DNA from: a virus
Strand: one strand, 5' to 3'
Length of the DNA stretch: 44,270 nucleotides
Virus record (IMG/VR): IMGVR_UViG_3300032087_004072
Location: 1-44,270 of that record
Position 1 is the first letter of the stretch. Each line of letters starts with the position of its first letter. Under the pieces are notes generated by a model. That model was given only the letters and a program-made list of their open reading frames with translations. It was not told where the DNA came from and did not search any database. Made by a program: the position numbers and the translations under genes. Shown here piece by piece: positions 31,304 to 41,200 of this stretch.

Positions 31304-31873
31304 CTAATATCCGTAATAATTATAAAGCCCTAGACCATATGGACCGCGCACAATCCCTGGCTTTATAGATCCCTTTTCGGCGGCTTGTGGCACTTGACCA
31401 AGTTCAGTTGAGTGCTCCTTATCTGGCTCTGTGTAGTCATCATTGACGGCTTCTTCGTAGTCTTCCAAGAATTCAATTGATGGTTTCTCTTCTTCAAGAA
31501 ATTTTGCAATATTCAAGACCGCAATCTTGATTACCGGAAGTTCGGGGGCGGGAGGTATCATACCCTCCATAGAGGCATAAATATTTCCACCTTGAATCGA
31601 TGCTGGATCAACCACTCCGCGATTCTTTAAGAAATTAAAAAGCCTGTTTTGCGCACCATAGACAACACCACTATTTAATTCTTTTGCGATTGCAAGAATC
31701 TTATTGTTTTTTGGCAACACAATAATATCAATGTCAGGGTGATCTGCAATTATTAGATTCCCGTCTAGGGTCTTACGAATGTCCAGACGAACCTTAATTC
31801 CAGGCTTACGCGCAAGCTCAGCATCAGTAACGCCATCTTGCTCGGCGGACCCAATTTTTACAGATATAGTCAT
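31304..31873 (-). CDS. Conserved-type hypothetical protein in head block
   Basis: 189 residues. The first 100 are alpha/beta (IKVRLDIRKTLDGNLIIADH, then DIDIIVLPKNNKILAIAKEL), the middle helical, and the end acidic (EYDYEE-like: FLEDYEEAVNDDYTEPDKEH) with a Gly/Tyr tail YGLGLYNYYGY. There is no signal or membrane segment. Start and stop overlap the neighbouring gene at 31873. It lies between portal and protease, where T4 has small prohead core genes. I do not recognise the family. Confidence 0.55.
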   Translation of the reverse strand: MTISVKIGSAEQDGVTDAELARKPGIKVRLDIRKTLDGNLIIADHPDIDIIVLPKNNKILAIAKELNSGVVYGAQNRLFNFLKNRGVVDPASIQGGNIYASMEGMIPPAPELPVIKIAVLNIAKFLEEEKPSIEFLEDYEEAVNDDYTEPDKEHSTELGQVPQAAEKGSIKPGIVRGPYGLGLYNYYGY

Positions 31874-32706
31874 TAACCTTCTAGTTCCTTTGCTAACTTC
31901 TGCATCTTCAAGACTTGTCTAACGAGGTCTTCACTAATCTCTGCTGCTTTGTAGCTTTCTAGAATTGTCAAAACTCTTTGAGCGCTCTTAGTCAGCATAC
32001 TGTCTTCCTTGATCTCCTCGTTTTCGAGAGATTCTTGGACAACATCTTTAAGACGCCCAATTTCCTCATTTAGGAAAATTTTAAGCTCAGCGCCGCCATC
32101 GTGGAAAGAGGCAATATATCTACTCAATAGATGCTCTTGTCTTTCAAGAAGCTTTCCTTGATATTGTTCATTAAACTTCTTGACAAACGTCTTATAAACA
32201 AGATTATCAATTGGAGCCATTTCCTTTTGAGCTGGCTCTTGGGGAGCAGAAAGAGTTTGGATTAAGTTGTTTTCAAGTAAAACCCGATGCTTAACAGAGA
32301 CATCGGGATTTAAAATTTGATAGATTGTAGCCAAACTCTTATAGTTTGGAACAAAATTGGAAAAGACTTCTCTGGAAAGTCCTTTATTGATCTTGTTAAT
32401 TAGGGCGGTCTGCTCCTTGAAGATTTGCTCTCTGTCTAGCATACTATGAGCGTGCTTAACCTCGTAAATAAGCTTCTCTGATGTGCGCTGTTCCAGAGAT
32501 GAGGTTTCATACAATGCCTTATATAAATCAAGTTCTTCGCGAAGAACTGTCCCCTTTGCGAAGTGCTCTCTCACCAAGGATATGATCACTTGCTTGCGCT
32601 CAATATCCTTGGATACGATGCTCTTAGTGAGTTCTCGTACTAGCGCTTCATATATAAAAGCTGTGTTGCGCTTCTTGTTGTGTCTAGTCTTTGTCAGCAT
32701 CTTCAT
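31873..32706 (-). CDS. Helical head-block protein, unknown
   Basis: 277 residues, almost entirely helical and Lys/Glu/Leu-rich, with a basic start (MKMLTKTRHNKKRNTAFIYE, then ALVRELTKSIV). It overlaps the end of the portal gene by 23 bases and the next start by one base. No enzyme motifs. The position after the portal gene and composition would fit a prohead core or portal-associated assembly protein; this is inference. The ATG at 32700 is an alternative start. Confidence 0.55.
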   Translation of the reverse strand: MKMLTKTRHNKKRNTAFIYEALVRELTKSIVSKDIERKQVIISLVREHFAKGTVLREELDLYKALYETSSLEQRTSEKLIYEVKHAHSMLDREQIFKEQTALINKINKGLSREVFSNFVPNYKSLATIYQILNPDVSVKHRVLLENNLIQTLSAPQEPAQKEMAPIDNLVYKTFVKKFNEQYQGKLLERQEHLLSRYIASFHDGGAELKIFLNEEIGRLKDVVQESLENEEIKEDSMLTKSAQRVLTILESYKAAEISEDLVRQVLKMQKLAKELEG

Positions 32707-34657
32707 TTCGCTCCAAGTTTTCTACTAATCTTCTTATTTCAAAGTGAGATTCAATGAGTTTTTTCTCTTCCATATCATAAGTAGAATCTATATTCTCATA
32801 AACACCATTTGCCAATCTATCCAGCTCTTGTTTGCCGCCGAAACGTGTTCTAGCTGTGTTTCTAAACATCTCTGGTGTGGCTTGCGATAGATATGAACGC
32901 TTACGCGCGCCTGCATCCCTACGATCTACTTTTTTAGGCTGGTACCATCCGTTGGATCGCTCTGTGGTTGTCTTTCCATCGGCACGAGTAATAGTCGTGT
33001 CTCGCTTTCCGGGGGGCTCACCGGGGGTTGCGAGTAATACTGAATCCTCTGCTGCCGTATCCTCTGGTGCCTCTGTATCTGCCGCTGGTTCTCCCCCAAT
33101 TTCTCCTCCAAGTGGTTCATCAGCAAGGTCTCCTGCAAGGTCAGCGCCCAAATCGTCGCCAATAGCATCGACACCAGCACCAACACCACCAAGAGTGTCA
33201 CTAGTAGCGGCTTCAAACTGCGCTTGCAGCATCGCATCATACTTCTTATCATATACTAGCTCCCTGCTGTTTCTTAGGAACTCCTCTTCTGAGAGATGGA
33301 ATAGGTGCTCGGCGATCCAGCGGCGACTGAAAAAGCCCTCTGTGGCAGAGCTGGCGACATCAAACTTTGTCTTCCAGTGTTCTAGTTCTTGCAATTCAGC
33401 AATCTTTGATGGGTTATTAAGAGAAAGAGAGAAGGAGATAATATCATCTCCACGGAATCCTAATGTATAGAGGTGTATGATTCCAATCTTTTCTAACTCT
33501 GATACAATTGAGCGTTGTAGTCTCTGAATTGTCCTGGCGAATCGGATATCCTTTTGTGCCAGGGTGGTCTTATCTTCGCTACCTGCCTCGCCCTGAGTGA
33601 GGTAGGATTGTGGAATCTTCAAGGCAGAGAATAACTTATCACGAAGGTATTTAACGTCATCGATATCACCGGTGAAAGACCCGCCGGGAAGACTCTCAAT
33701 TTTGGAACTCTGTCCTCCACGAACTGGGATGAAATAATCCTCTTCAACTGACATTGGGTTGTAGCGAAGATCAATACGACCTGTATCAGCATCGACTAGC
33801 TGATTTCTCTTCATCTGGGTCATAACCTTCTGCATATATTGCTCAACATCGTTTGAGTTGATATTACCAACATCAATATAGAAAACACGACGCTCGGGAG
33901 ATCTTACAATACGATATGCCATCATAGCATCTTCTAGTAGGGTAAGTTGCCTCCAAATGCGGCGGGCTGGCTCTAGCACAGAAGTTCCATAAGGAGCATA
34001 CTTGTCATTACCTAAGATTCGGAAGTGGGCAATTTGCCAATTCTCAAATGTCATACCAGCTGAGTTCCACTGATATTGGACATAATTAGGATTGGTCTTA
34101 TCTTCGCCTTCAAGGCGCTCAACTTCCTCAGATGGAAGCCCAATGGCAGACCGAACGCCCTGCTCTTCATCAATATCCAAGTAAAGAAAGAAGTCTCCAA
34201 ACTTGCACATTGAACGGGACCAGCCAAAGAGATTGAATTCAATATTTAGAACATTGTGATATAGCGTTTCTAGAACTGCCTTGATTTCGTCGTTATGACA
34301 ACGAATAGATAAGAGGGGCGTAAGATCGGAGGAAGTCGTCATCTCATCAGCATAAATATCAAGAGCTGATGCGATTTCTGGCATATACTCCATTTGTTGG
34401 AAGTCAGCATAGCGTTCGCTACGATTTTGATTAACGAATGCGTTAGCTTGCATCTTTTCATATGCGTGATACTCTGAACGCTTGAATTGCTGTCCGCTTG
34501 CTGACTTAAAGCGAGCTGCATACTTGTCCATATCGCGACGTCGAATTTGACGCCCCGTTTGGGTGCGATATCTTATAATAGGACCAGAAAAAATTCTAGT
34601 TAATTGTTTAAATAATCGGCTTTGCTGATTCCTTGGATTGCTCTTACGATCTGCCAT
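32684..34657 (-). CDS. 20: Portal protein gp20
   Basis: 657 residues (T4 gp20 is 524). Conserved T4-type portal blocks are FQQMEYMPEIASALDIYADE, then NIEFNLFGWSRSMCKFGDFF, then TLLEDAMMAYRIVRSPERRV, then DIDDVKYLRDKLFSALKIPQ followed by SYL. The C-terminal 160 residues are extra: an acidic, Gly/Asp/Ala-rich stretch (about 505-560) and then a basic patch and a helical end. The portal is the dodecamer at the head vertex through which terminase packages DNA. It follows the terminase gene by 5 bases. Confidence 0.93.
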   Translation of the reverse strand: MADRKSNPRNQQSRLFKQLTRIFSGPIIRYRTQTGRQIRRRDMDKYAARFKSASGQQFKRSEYHAYEKMQANAFVNQNRSERYADFQQMEYMPEIASALDIYADEMTTSSDLTPLLSIRCHNDEIKAVLETLYHNVLNIEFNLFGWSRSMCKFGDFFLYLDIDEEQGVRSAIGLPSEEVERLEGEDKTNPNYVQYQWNSAGMTFENWQIAHFRILGNDKYAPYGTSVLEPARRIWRQLTLLEDAMMAYRIVRSPERRVFYIDVGNINSNDVEQYMQKVMTQMKRNQLVDADTGRIDLRYNPMSVEEDYFIPVRGGQSSKIESLPGGSFTGDIDDVKYLRDKLFSALKIPQSYLTQGEAGSEDKTTLAQKDIRFARTIQRLQRSIVSELEKIGIIHLYTLGFRGDDIISFSLSLNNPSKIAELQELEHWKTKFDVASSATEGFFSRRWIAEHLFHLSEEEFLRNSRELVYDKKYDAMLQAQFEAATSDTLGGVGAGVDAIGDDLGADLAGDLADEPLGGEIGGEPAADTEAPEDTAAEDSVLLATPGEPPGKRDTTITRADGKTTTERSNGWYQPKKVDRRDAGARKRSYLSQATPEMFRNTARTRFGGKQELDRLANGVYENIDSTYDMEEKKLIESHFEIRRLVENLERNEDADKD

Positions 34658-34662
34658 TCTTG

Positions 34663-36258
34663 TTATCCCTTATACACCCAAAAAAATTCTTGTTGCTCTT
34701 TGATACTTCTCTCTCTGCTTGTGCCTTGGTTAATATCAAAGTTTTTAGTATATCCTCGCATACCAGGTATTGCTGTGCTCATCTTAGTGTTCGACACGAT
34801 CATAGAGTCTAGACAAGCTTTCTGATATTCTATGTCCCTCTTGTTCGTCTCCAACGCGGTATCTCGAACCCAGCAGGCGATAGCTAGCGCCATCGTCAAG
34901 TCATCATTATAACTTCTCATTGCCTCTGGGCGTCCGTTGTTCCAGATGAACGTCTTTAACTCATTAGCAATTCTTGAAGAATATAGAGTAATTAGTTTAT
35001 TTCTAATGAATTCTTCCAACTTTGCTACAATTAGTGGGCGCGTCTTTTGTGAGGTAGTGAAGCCGGGAACAGAATTGTTCATCATCTCCGCTTCTAGTTG
35101 GGTGACATATTCGTGAGTTGATTTAACTGAATAATAAAGATTTGGGTATTCCAACTCTCTTAGTTTATCTAGAACAGCAAAACCCACTGAATTGTTTTCT
35201 ACAACAAGCAAGCAATTCCCGTACTCTTGTCCGACAGAATACAACATACTGCCATATATGTCTGGGGCAGGCTTGCCCTGATACTCTGCCACTATTTCCA
35301 TAGTTTCTAACTTGATAATATGGAAGACCGAGTAATCCTTGCCATCGCCTCGGGCAACATCCGCTACCATAAGGTAAGAGAAATCTGAGTTGTATTCCTC
35401 CCAAATCCAATAGTTTCGGTCAAACCCAGTCTTATGATTTGGTTCGCGAACAGATTCAAATATTCTAGCTAGATCATCTGGATGGATTACAGTCTCACCA
35501 GAGGTGTTGAAGTTGCATTCCAACTCTTGCGCAATCTGTCGGCGGGACATATTGCGAGTTTCTTTCTCGAACCACTCGCGATCGCGGTCAGGATGAACGC
35601 TCCAAGGCAGATTAGTTGGAAAGAAGTCATTCAGCCCTTGCTCAGACTCTGTGTAGGTCTTGTGAAACCAGTTTCCAACACCGTTGGGGGTTGATAGTGC
35701 GATGCAGCGACCACCAGTTGATAGTGTAGGGTAGAGACCTGTCCATAGCTCGCTCAGCCCCTCAACGTGAGCAGCCTCATCAATCACCAGAAGTGACAAA
35801 GCCTCAGAACGACCAGCATCGCCGGAAGTTGAAGAGGCTTTGATCTGCGATCCGTTGGACAACTCAAACGATGAGCGGTTGTCAATGGTAATATCTGTGA
35901 TCTGTAAGAAGTCAGGAACGTTTTTTAGGATGTGCTTCACCTTCTTTACAAGGTTAGACGCCGTTCCAAACTTGGTGGCAATAACCAAGACGTTCTTATC
36001 ACGATGAAAAAGCATAAGCCAGACAATGTATCCCGCTGTAATAGTGGAGATACCCAACTGTCTGGCTTTTAGAATGATGTTGAAACGATAGTTATTAAAA
36101 TCGTTTAGAAGTTCTGATTGAAACTCGTATGTCTTAAATGGGATCAGCCCCTTTTGAGGGTGAGAAATACGAGCGTAGTTATTGATAAAATAAACGGGAT
36201 CCTTACCGCACTTTATAACTTCTTTATAAATTTCTTTCTTGGTAAGCTGATAGCCCAT
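34663..36258 (-). CDS. 17: Terminase large subunit gp17
   Basis: 531 residues (T4 gp17 is 610). The ATPase half shows Walker A KARQLGIST (64-72), Walker B LLVIDEA (156-162) and the coupling motif LSTPNG (188-193). The nuclease half shows Asp300 in MVADVARGDGKDYS, Glu354 in LLVVENNSVG and Asp452/453 in SYNDDLTMALAIA, the RNase H-like metal ligands. This motor cuts concatemers and packs DNA into the head in the T4 headful manner. The gene before it (36268-36777) is a possible small subunit by position only. Confidence 0.95.
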   Translation of the reverse strand: MGYQLTKKEIYKEVIKCGKDPVYFINNYARISHPQKGLIPFKTYEFQSELLNDFNNYRFNIILKARQLGISTITAGYIVWLMLFHRDKNVLVIATKFGTASNLVKKVKHILKNVPDFLQITDITIDNRSSFELSNGSQIKASSTSGDAGRSEALSLLVIDEAAHVEGLSELWTGLYPTLSTGGRCIALSTPNGVGNWFHKTYTESEQGLNDFFPTNLPWSVHPDRDREWFEKETRNMSRRQIAQELECNFNTSGETVIHPDDLARIFESVREPNHKTGFDRNYWIWEEYNSDFSYLMVADVARGDGKDYSVFHIIKLETMEIVAEYQGKPAPDIYGSMLYSVGQEYGNCLLVVENNSVGFAVLDKLRELEYPNLYYSVKSTHEYVTQLEAEMMNNSVPGFTTSQKTRPLIVAKLEEFIRNKLITLYSSRIANELKTFIWNNGRPEAMRSYNDDLTMALAIACWVRDTALETNKRDIEYQKACLDSMIVSNTKMSTAIPGMRGYTKNFDINQGTSRERSIKEQQEFFWVYKG

Positions 36259-36267
36259 TCTTCATCT

Positions 36268-36777
36268 TTAATCGTTGCTTCCTAGACTGAGGAAATCTTT
36301 GAAACGATCTCTTAGTTCGTCTTCTTCCGCAGTTACTTCTACAACTTCGCCTAGACCGCCGATTCCGAACATACAAGTGGCTTGAACCCAAGTCCATACT
36401 CTTGATCGACTTTGTACAAGAATATCAGAATCGCCTTCCTTTGTTAAAGATAAAGTGTTGCCGGTGATCGCTTTATATTCCTTTTTTAGGAAACTAGCGA
36501 TGTCCGCCATTCTTTGTTCGATCTCGTCTTCAAAACCGTTGGCATAGACTTCTCTTAACTGGACTTCACCCTGGTATGTGATACAAAGCTTGTTACCTAA
36601 GAACTTTACACCAAAGCCATCGATGACGCGGCTATCATTAATGATGTGCCCTTCTTCTCTCTTCAACCCTGCTGTGCGCGCTTCTCCATCGGAAGATACA
36701 CTTTCATCGTGCGCTCCGTCATAAGCATTCGCCGCAGCCTGGGCGATTCCTTGGATAATTTCAAGTGTCGTTGCCAT
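36268..36777 (-). CDS. Unknown protein preceding large terminase
   Basis: 169 residues, similar in length to T4 gp16 (164), the small terminase, and immediately before gp17 as gp16 is. However, no helix-turn-helix or long central coiled coil is obvious. The sequence is alpha/beta: GFGVKFLGNKLCITYQGEVQ, then EIEQRMADIASFLKKEYKAI, then VWTWVQATCMFGIGGLGEVV and an acidic end. It overlaps the zinc-ribbon gene by 17 bases. A small-terminase role is a position-based guess. Confidence 0.5.
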   Translation of the reverse strand: MATTLEIIQGIAQAAANAYDGAHDESVSSDGEARTAGLKREEGHIINDSRVIDGFGVKFLGNKLCITYQGEVQLREVYANGFEDEIEQRMADIASFLKKEYKAITGNTLSLTKEGDSDILVQSRSRVWTWVQATCMFGIGGLGEVVEVTAEEDELRDRFKDFLSLGSND

Positions 36778-37153
36778 TATTTGGTCTCCATCCAGATAGC
36801 CATCTCTCTTCTCGGTCCTCTACCCACTGCACGTAGCACTTCCAGCAACATTCGTACTTATTCATATAAATGTCGTCTTTTGCATTAAATGAATAAGTGC
36901 CACACACGGGACAGGTGCGATTAGACTCTTTATTAAGTAGTTTCTTGGGCATTAAAATGCCATTAACCTTGACTTTCTCGTCTTTATCGCCAAGCGAATA
37001 CTCTTTTTCTGAGAGCTTCTGTATTTGTTCTAGATATTCGCGCTCTTTTTCATCATCCCAATTGGCTTTGGGGTTTTGAATCGCCTCTTTGCCATACTTT
37101 TTGCTGATGGCTCTTTCGAACGTTGCTAACTTATCCCAATCTTTTTTCTTCAC
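36761..37153 (-). CDS. Zinc-ribbon protein upstream of terminase
   Basis: 130 residues, starting with GTG at 37153 that overlaps the previous stop (GTGA) and has AGGGG 5 bases upstream. The N-terminal half is charged and helical. CPVCG near 81 and CCWKC near 101 give a four-cysteine zinc ribbon, with YSFNAKDDIYMNKYE between them. It could bind DNA or RNA or contact the terminase. I recognise no named family. Confidence 0.55.
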   Translation of the reverse strand: MKKKDWDKLATFERAISKKYGKEAIQNPKANWDDEKEREYLEQIQKLSEKEYSLGDKDEKVKVNGILMPKKLLNKESNRTCPVCGTYSFNAKDDIYMNKYECCWKCYVQWVEDREERWLSGWRPNNGNDT

Positions 37154-37617
37154 TGTGACCCCTGATTAATCTCTCTCGCTGCAAAGAAGATAGCAATTGA
37201 AGTAACAGCACCCGCAAGAAAGCCACCGGCGAAAAACCAGTGATTATGGCGATTGGGATGCTTGCGGACCATTTCTCTAAGATCAGCGATCTCTTGATCC
37301 CTTAATTGCGTTAGCGCAGTGGTACGTTCTTCGAGCGAATCATAGCGCACTTGTAGTAGATTATACTCTAACTCGTGTCGTGCCGTTAAGAGGTTAATCT
37401 CATAATTTACACGTAGATCGCAATCTGTAAGGCGAAATTCACGTTCTGCGATAAGCTGCGCAGTCGCGGTAGGATTAAAAAGCGTACCAGCAAATGGTGC
37501 TGGTTCCCCTTCTTGTAGTTGAGTAAATTGTGGCTCTTCTTCTGTGTCTTGCGCAAATAGGTGCGCTGGGAATGTTAAACTGAAAGTTATGATCAATACT
37601 AAGATTCTACTCAACAT
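37150..37617 (-). CDS. Secreted coiled-coil membrane protein, spanin-like candidate
   Basis: 155 residues. A signal peptide-like start (MLSRILVLIITFSLTFPAHL, cleavage likely near FAQ-D) is followed by GEPAPFAGTLFNPTATAQLI, a coiled-coil region (about 60-118, with charged heptads) and a C-terminal membrane segment (FFAGGFLAGAVTSIAIFFAA, 128-147). The layout of exported coiled coil with a membrane anchor is like phage spanins and Rz-type proteins. No lipobox Cys is visible. It overlaps the upstream membrane gene by 11 bases. Confidence 0.55.
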   Translation of the reverse strand: MLSRILVLIITFSLTFPAHLFAQDTEEEPQFTQLQEGEPAPFAGTLFNPTATAQLIAEREFRLTDCDLRVNYEINLLTARHELEYNLLQVRYDSLEERTTALTQLRDQEIADLREMVRKHPNRHNHWFFAGGFLAGAVTSIAIFFAAREINQGSQ

Positions 37618-38026
37618 TCTTGAACCCGAATTCCTTTTCTAGGGCTTCTGAGAGGGATCTAGGATCTTGATGAAAGTTCTCCACAAGCTCCTTAACCCTT
37701 TGACGCTTTTTTCTATCAAGTGAATCACTAGACTCATTATGTTGTCGCTCAATCTGTCGTATCGTTTCATCAAATTTAGTCCTGACTAATTCTGACCTTC
37801 TTATTTCATTCTCACGATTTTCTTCAAGAATTCTAATTCTATCTTCGTAGTTCTTGCGGCTCTTGTCCATTAGGTCCAAAATAGGATTAACGGCATCACC
37901 CTTTGTAAGAATGGTAAGTAAGGCAGCGATAATGAAAAGCACAGGCACGTACCAATGAGTCTTGATCCACGCCCAAGCTTTTAATAAAAATGTTTTGGTT
38001 GCAAGCCAAGTCATCTTAGCCTGCAT
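37607..38026 (-). CDS. Membrane-anchored coiled-coil protein, i-spanin-like candidate
   Basis: 139 residues: a short basic cytoplasmic start, one membrane segment near 24-42 (HWYVPVLFIIAALLTILTKG) and then about 80 residues of charged coiled coil (DRIRILEENRENEIRRSELV and on). This is the topology of Rz-like inner-membrane spanins. It is the second of three overlapping small membrane genes. No sequence family was recognised. Confidence 0.55.
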   Translation of the reverse strand: MQAKMTWLATKTFLLKAWAWIKTHWYVPVLFIIAALLTILTKGDAVNPILDLMDKSRKNYEDRIRILEENRENEIRRSELVRTKFDETIRQIERQHNESSDSLDRKKRQRVKELVENFHQDPRSLSEALEKEFGFKNVE

Positions 38027-38237
38027 TCTTTAAGGCAACAACTGTATCAACAACTCCTTGGGAGCCGATATACACTACTGAGATTGTCACCCAATCACCA
38101 GATGTCACAAATCCTAGAAATGCTAGGACCGTTCCTGTTCCCCACACTAATAGCTTTCTTGAAGTTAGCTTTCCAAGAATTCTATCCACGAGGGGAGCTT
38201 TTTGTATTTGTGCTTCTGTCATTTTTTCCTCCGTCAC
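38016..38237 (-). CDS. Small two-TM membrane protein, holin-like candidate
   Basis: 73 residues with two hydrophobic segments (LLVWGTGTVLAFLGFVTSG, 29-47; WVTISVVYIGSQGVVDTVVA, 49-68) and a charged N-terminus. The size and topology fit class II holins. It is the first of three consecutive membrane proteins and has a strong ribosome binding site (GGAGG). No endolysin gene is visible in the window, so the lysis role is inferred only from topology and grouping. Confidence 0.5.
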   Translation of the reverse strand: MTEEKMTEAQIQKAPLVDRILGKLTSRKLLVWGTGTVLAFLGFVTSGDWVTISVVYIGSQGVVDTVVALKNAG

Positions 38238-38252
38238 TGACTTAATAATTAG

Positions 38253-41200
38253 TTAGTGATTTATGAAAGCGTATCCATCTCTTTTCTCGATCACTATCTG
38301 CGAATCTACGCAGTCCTTTAATGAGTCAAGGTGTGAGATCAATAAGATAGTCTTAAATTGAGCCTTGATCAAATCTAGAATTCGCACAAATCCTTCCATA
38401 TTCTCCTCGTCCAAAGCAGTCCCAGGCTCATCCAGGATGAAGATGTCACCCTTTGGCAGACTGGAAACAGAGAGAAGCGCTAGGCGAATTGCCATCGAGG
38501 CGATAGTCTTCTCGGCTCCGGAGCCCATTTCAAGTGGTCGTGGTTCAAAGCGAGGATGCTTAATGAAGATGTTAAGACGCTTGTCTGCGCTTTCAAGATA
38601 AACCTCAAAATTTACAATATTTGTAAGGACCTTGGAGATTTCATCATTGATCGCAGGGAGCTTTTTCTTAATGATATCATATGCAATGCCATTGCTGTGC
38701 ATACAGCGCATATAAAGATCGTAAGCAGAGTATTGATTTCTTAGGTCCTCCAACTCTTGCTTCTGGTCTCGCAGGCTTTCAACCTGCTGTTCCAGTGAGC
38801 CGTGCTTTACATATAGTTCTTTAAGTTCATTATCGCAATTTTCCAGCGTGCTATTGAAAGAAAAAATATTCTTTTTGTGGTCTCGCTTCTGCCTGTTGAG
38901 TTCTGAAAGCTGTTCAATGGCTTCCTTGTTCTCGTTATACGTATCAATTTCTTTCAGAAGTCGCTGAATATTATGCTCTGCTGTTAGCTTGGTAGTCTTA
39001 TTTCGCTCAATGCCGAGTTCGCACTTTGTTAGTGTGCGTTCAACTTCCCGCTTCTTATCAACAAGTTGCTCATATTGACTGTGCTTCTTATTGATTTCTG
39101 ACTCATTAAGGGCTGAAATATCAGCCTCAATCTTGCTACTCTCGTTATGTAGCGTAGCAAGCTTGGCAGCGTTCTCAGCAAACCTTTCCTTGGCTGTGTG
39201 GGCATCCTTAACAAACTTGTTTTCGTTACAATACTGACAGTCGGGATCATATTCGTGCGTCTCCAGCATCTTCATCTTCTTCTGGTTGTTTGCCTGCTCG
39301 CGATCAAGAAGCTTGATGATATTGTTTAGTTGGGACATTTCCTCCTGCTTGGTTGCAAGAAGTTCCTTCTTGATAAGAATATCATCGATATCAATATCTG
39401 ATAGGAAAGCGGCGATGTTCGTTAGCAGCTTTTCTTTCTCGTGGTGCTCTTGTTGAAGGGTCCGAAGATTCTCATCTGCCTTGTAAAGGTCTAGCTCGCT
39501 TGCGCTTAGTTCTTCCTGTACAGCATCATAGTCGATCATCTGCGTTGGAATAGAAGAAATCTGACTTTCTACTTCACTCAGAAGAGCCTCTACTGCTTTA
39601 AGTTCTTCTCTTGTGACCTCGCAAGTTGCCTTGTGATCATCGATTACTTCGCCGTTCTCTCGCAGCTCCTTAGAGGCAGCCGTGATGAGATTCACAAAAT
39701 CTTTGCCTTCCAGTAGTTTGAGGGCACCCTTGATACTAGAACTATCGTCCTTAGCCATCTTGAACTTCTTCTCGAAGATTTCTAGGTCAAGGAACTTGGC
39801 TAGGATTTCTTTGCGCTTGGTTGAGCCCTCACCAATGAACGACAGAGAGCCAAGCTGAGAAGCCATTGACGTTAGGAGGAAGTCCTCCATCGTGCCAAAG
39901 ACCTTTCGAATCTTCTTGTCAGTGTCGTTTCTGGTAAGTCCGTTTAGCTCCTCCTTCTCTCCGAGAAGGTTGGTCTTGAAGAAATCCACATCGGTCTTTG
40001 CTTCGGTCGTCTCCTGCCCTTTAAGGCGCTTGATATACTTTTCCGATGTACGGTGTATCTCGTAGGTCTCGTTGCCGATAGATGCCTTTACGACGCTTCT
40101 ACACCCCTCTTTGTTTTGGTTAATAATGTTAAGGTTCTTGCGCTCGTTCTTGGACGTGCTGTTGAACATAGTGTAGAGCAGTCCATCGATTGTGGAAGAC
40201 TTGCCTGAATAGTTCTTGCCGAAGATACCGACGATGCCGTTGGTCTTGCTGAAATCAATCTTATTGTCCTCGCCATAGTTGAACAGGTTATCCCATTCAA
40301 GGCTTTCTAGCTTCCAATCTACGTTGCGAGACACATCTTCGTTTTCCTGTGCTAGCGTGCTATACTTACGGTTTAGCTCAAAGACGCGGTCAAGCTCTTC
40401 TTCGCTAACCTCAAAATCTTTGAGATATTCCGTGATAAGCTTCTCTTGAACACTAGGGTCTCGGAGATTTTCCTTTTTGAGACCATCAGCCAAATTCTCC
40501 ACAGAGCCACGCTGACCAGCTGCACGATTAAGAAACGACACACTCTCAGGCTTGAAGCGATGCTTTACAATCTCAATTGCACGTCGTAGGCGGTCTGCTG
40601 GTAGGCTGTTGTTTGCTACAAGCCTTAGTCGGGCACCCTCCTGCACTTGGACGTTCTTTGGCAGGCGCCCCTTGGGTGTAAGCTCAATCGTGATAAACGG
40701 CTTGGGGTTGAGAAGCTTGTGGTGGGTGACAGTAAAGTCGTCTTTACTATTTATTTCCCAAATCAAGAATCCTTTATCATTGGTCTCGCCGTGGTTTTGC
40801 TGGACAATAGAGCCACAGTAGCGGACACGACCGTCCTCGTCAAGAATCTGGTTGGTTTTGTGAATGTCCCCAAGCATTGCGAAGTCGTGACCGGCAAAGA
40901 TTGAGACATCGTGGTCGCCATATTCCATAACCCAGCCGGCATCAGTGCTGACACCAGCCACACAACCGTGGTAGAACGCGATATTGATGCGGTCTTCGCT
41001 GCTGGGCTTGACCCAGTTGTCCTCATCGAATACTGAAAGGACGTTGAATGCCAAATCATCGGCAACAATAGTCTCACCAGCGTCCGCTAGAAGATGAATA
41101 TTGGGATTATCCAGCGCATTTACGATGGGTGTGATGGCATTTTGGCGACTTTTGTTGCGCAAATTGCCGTCGTGATTGCCCAAAATGATGTAAAGTGGGG

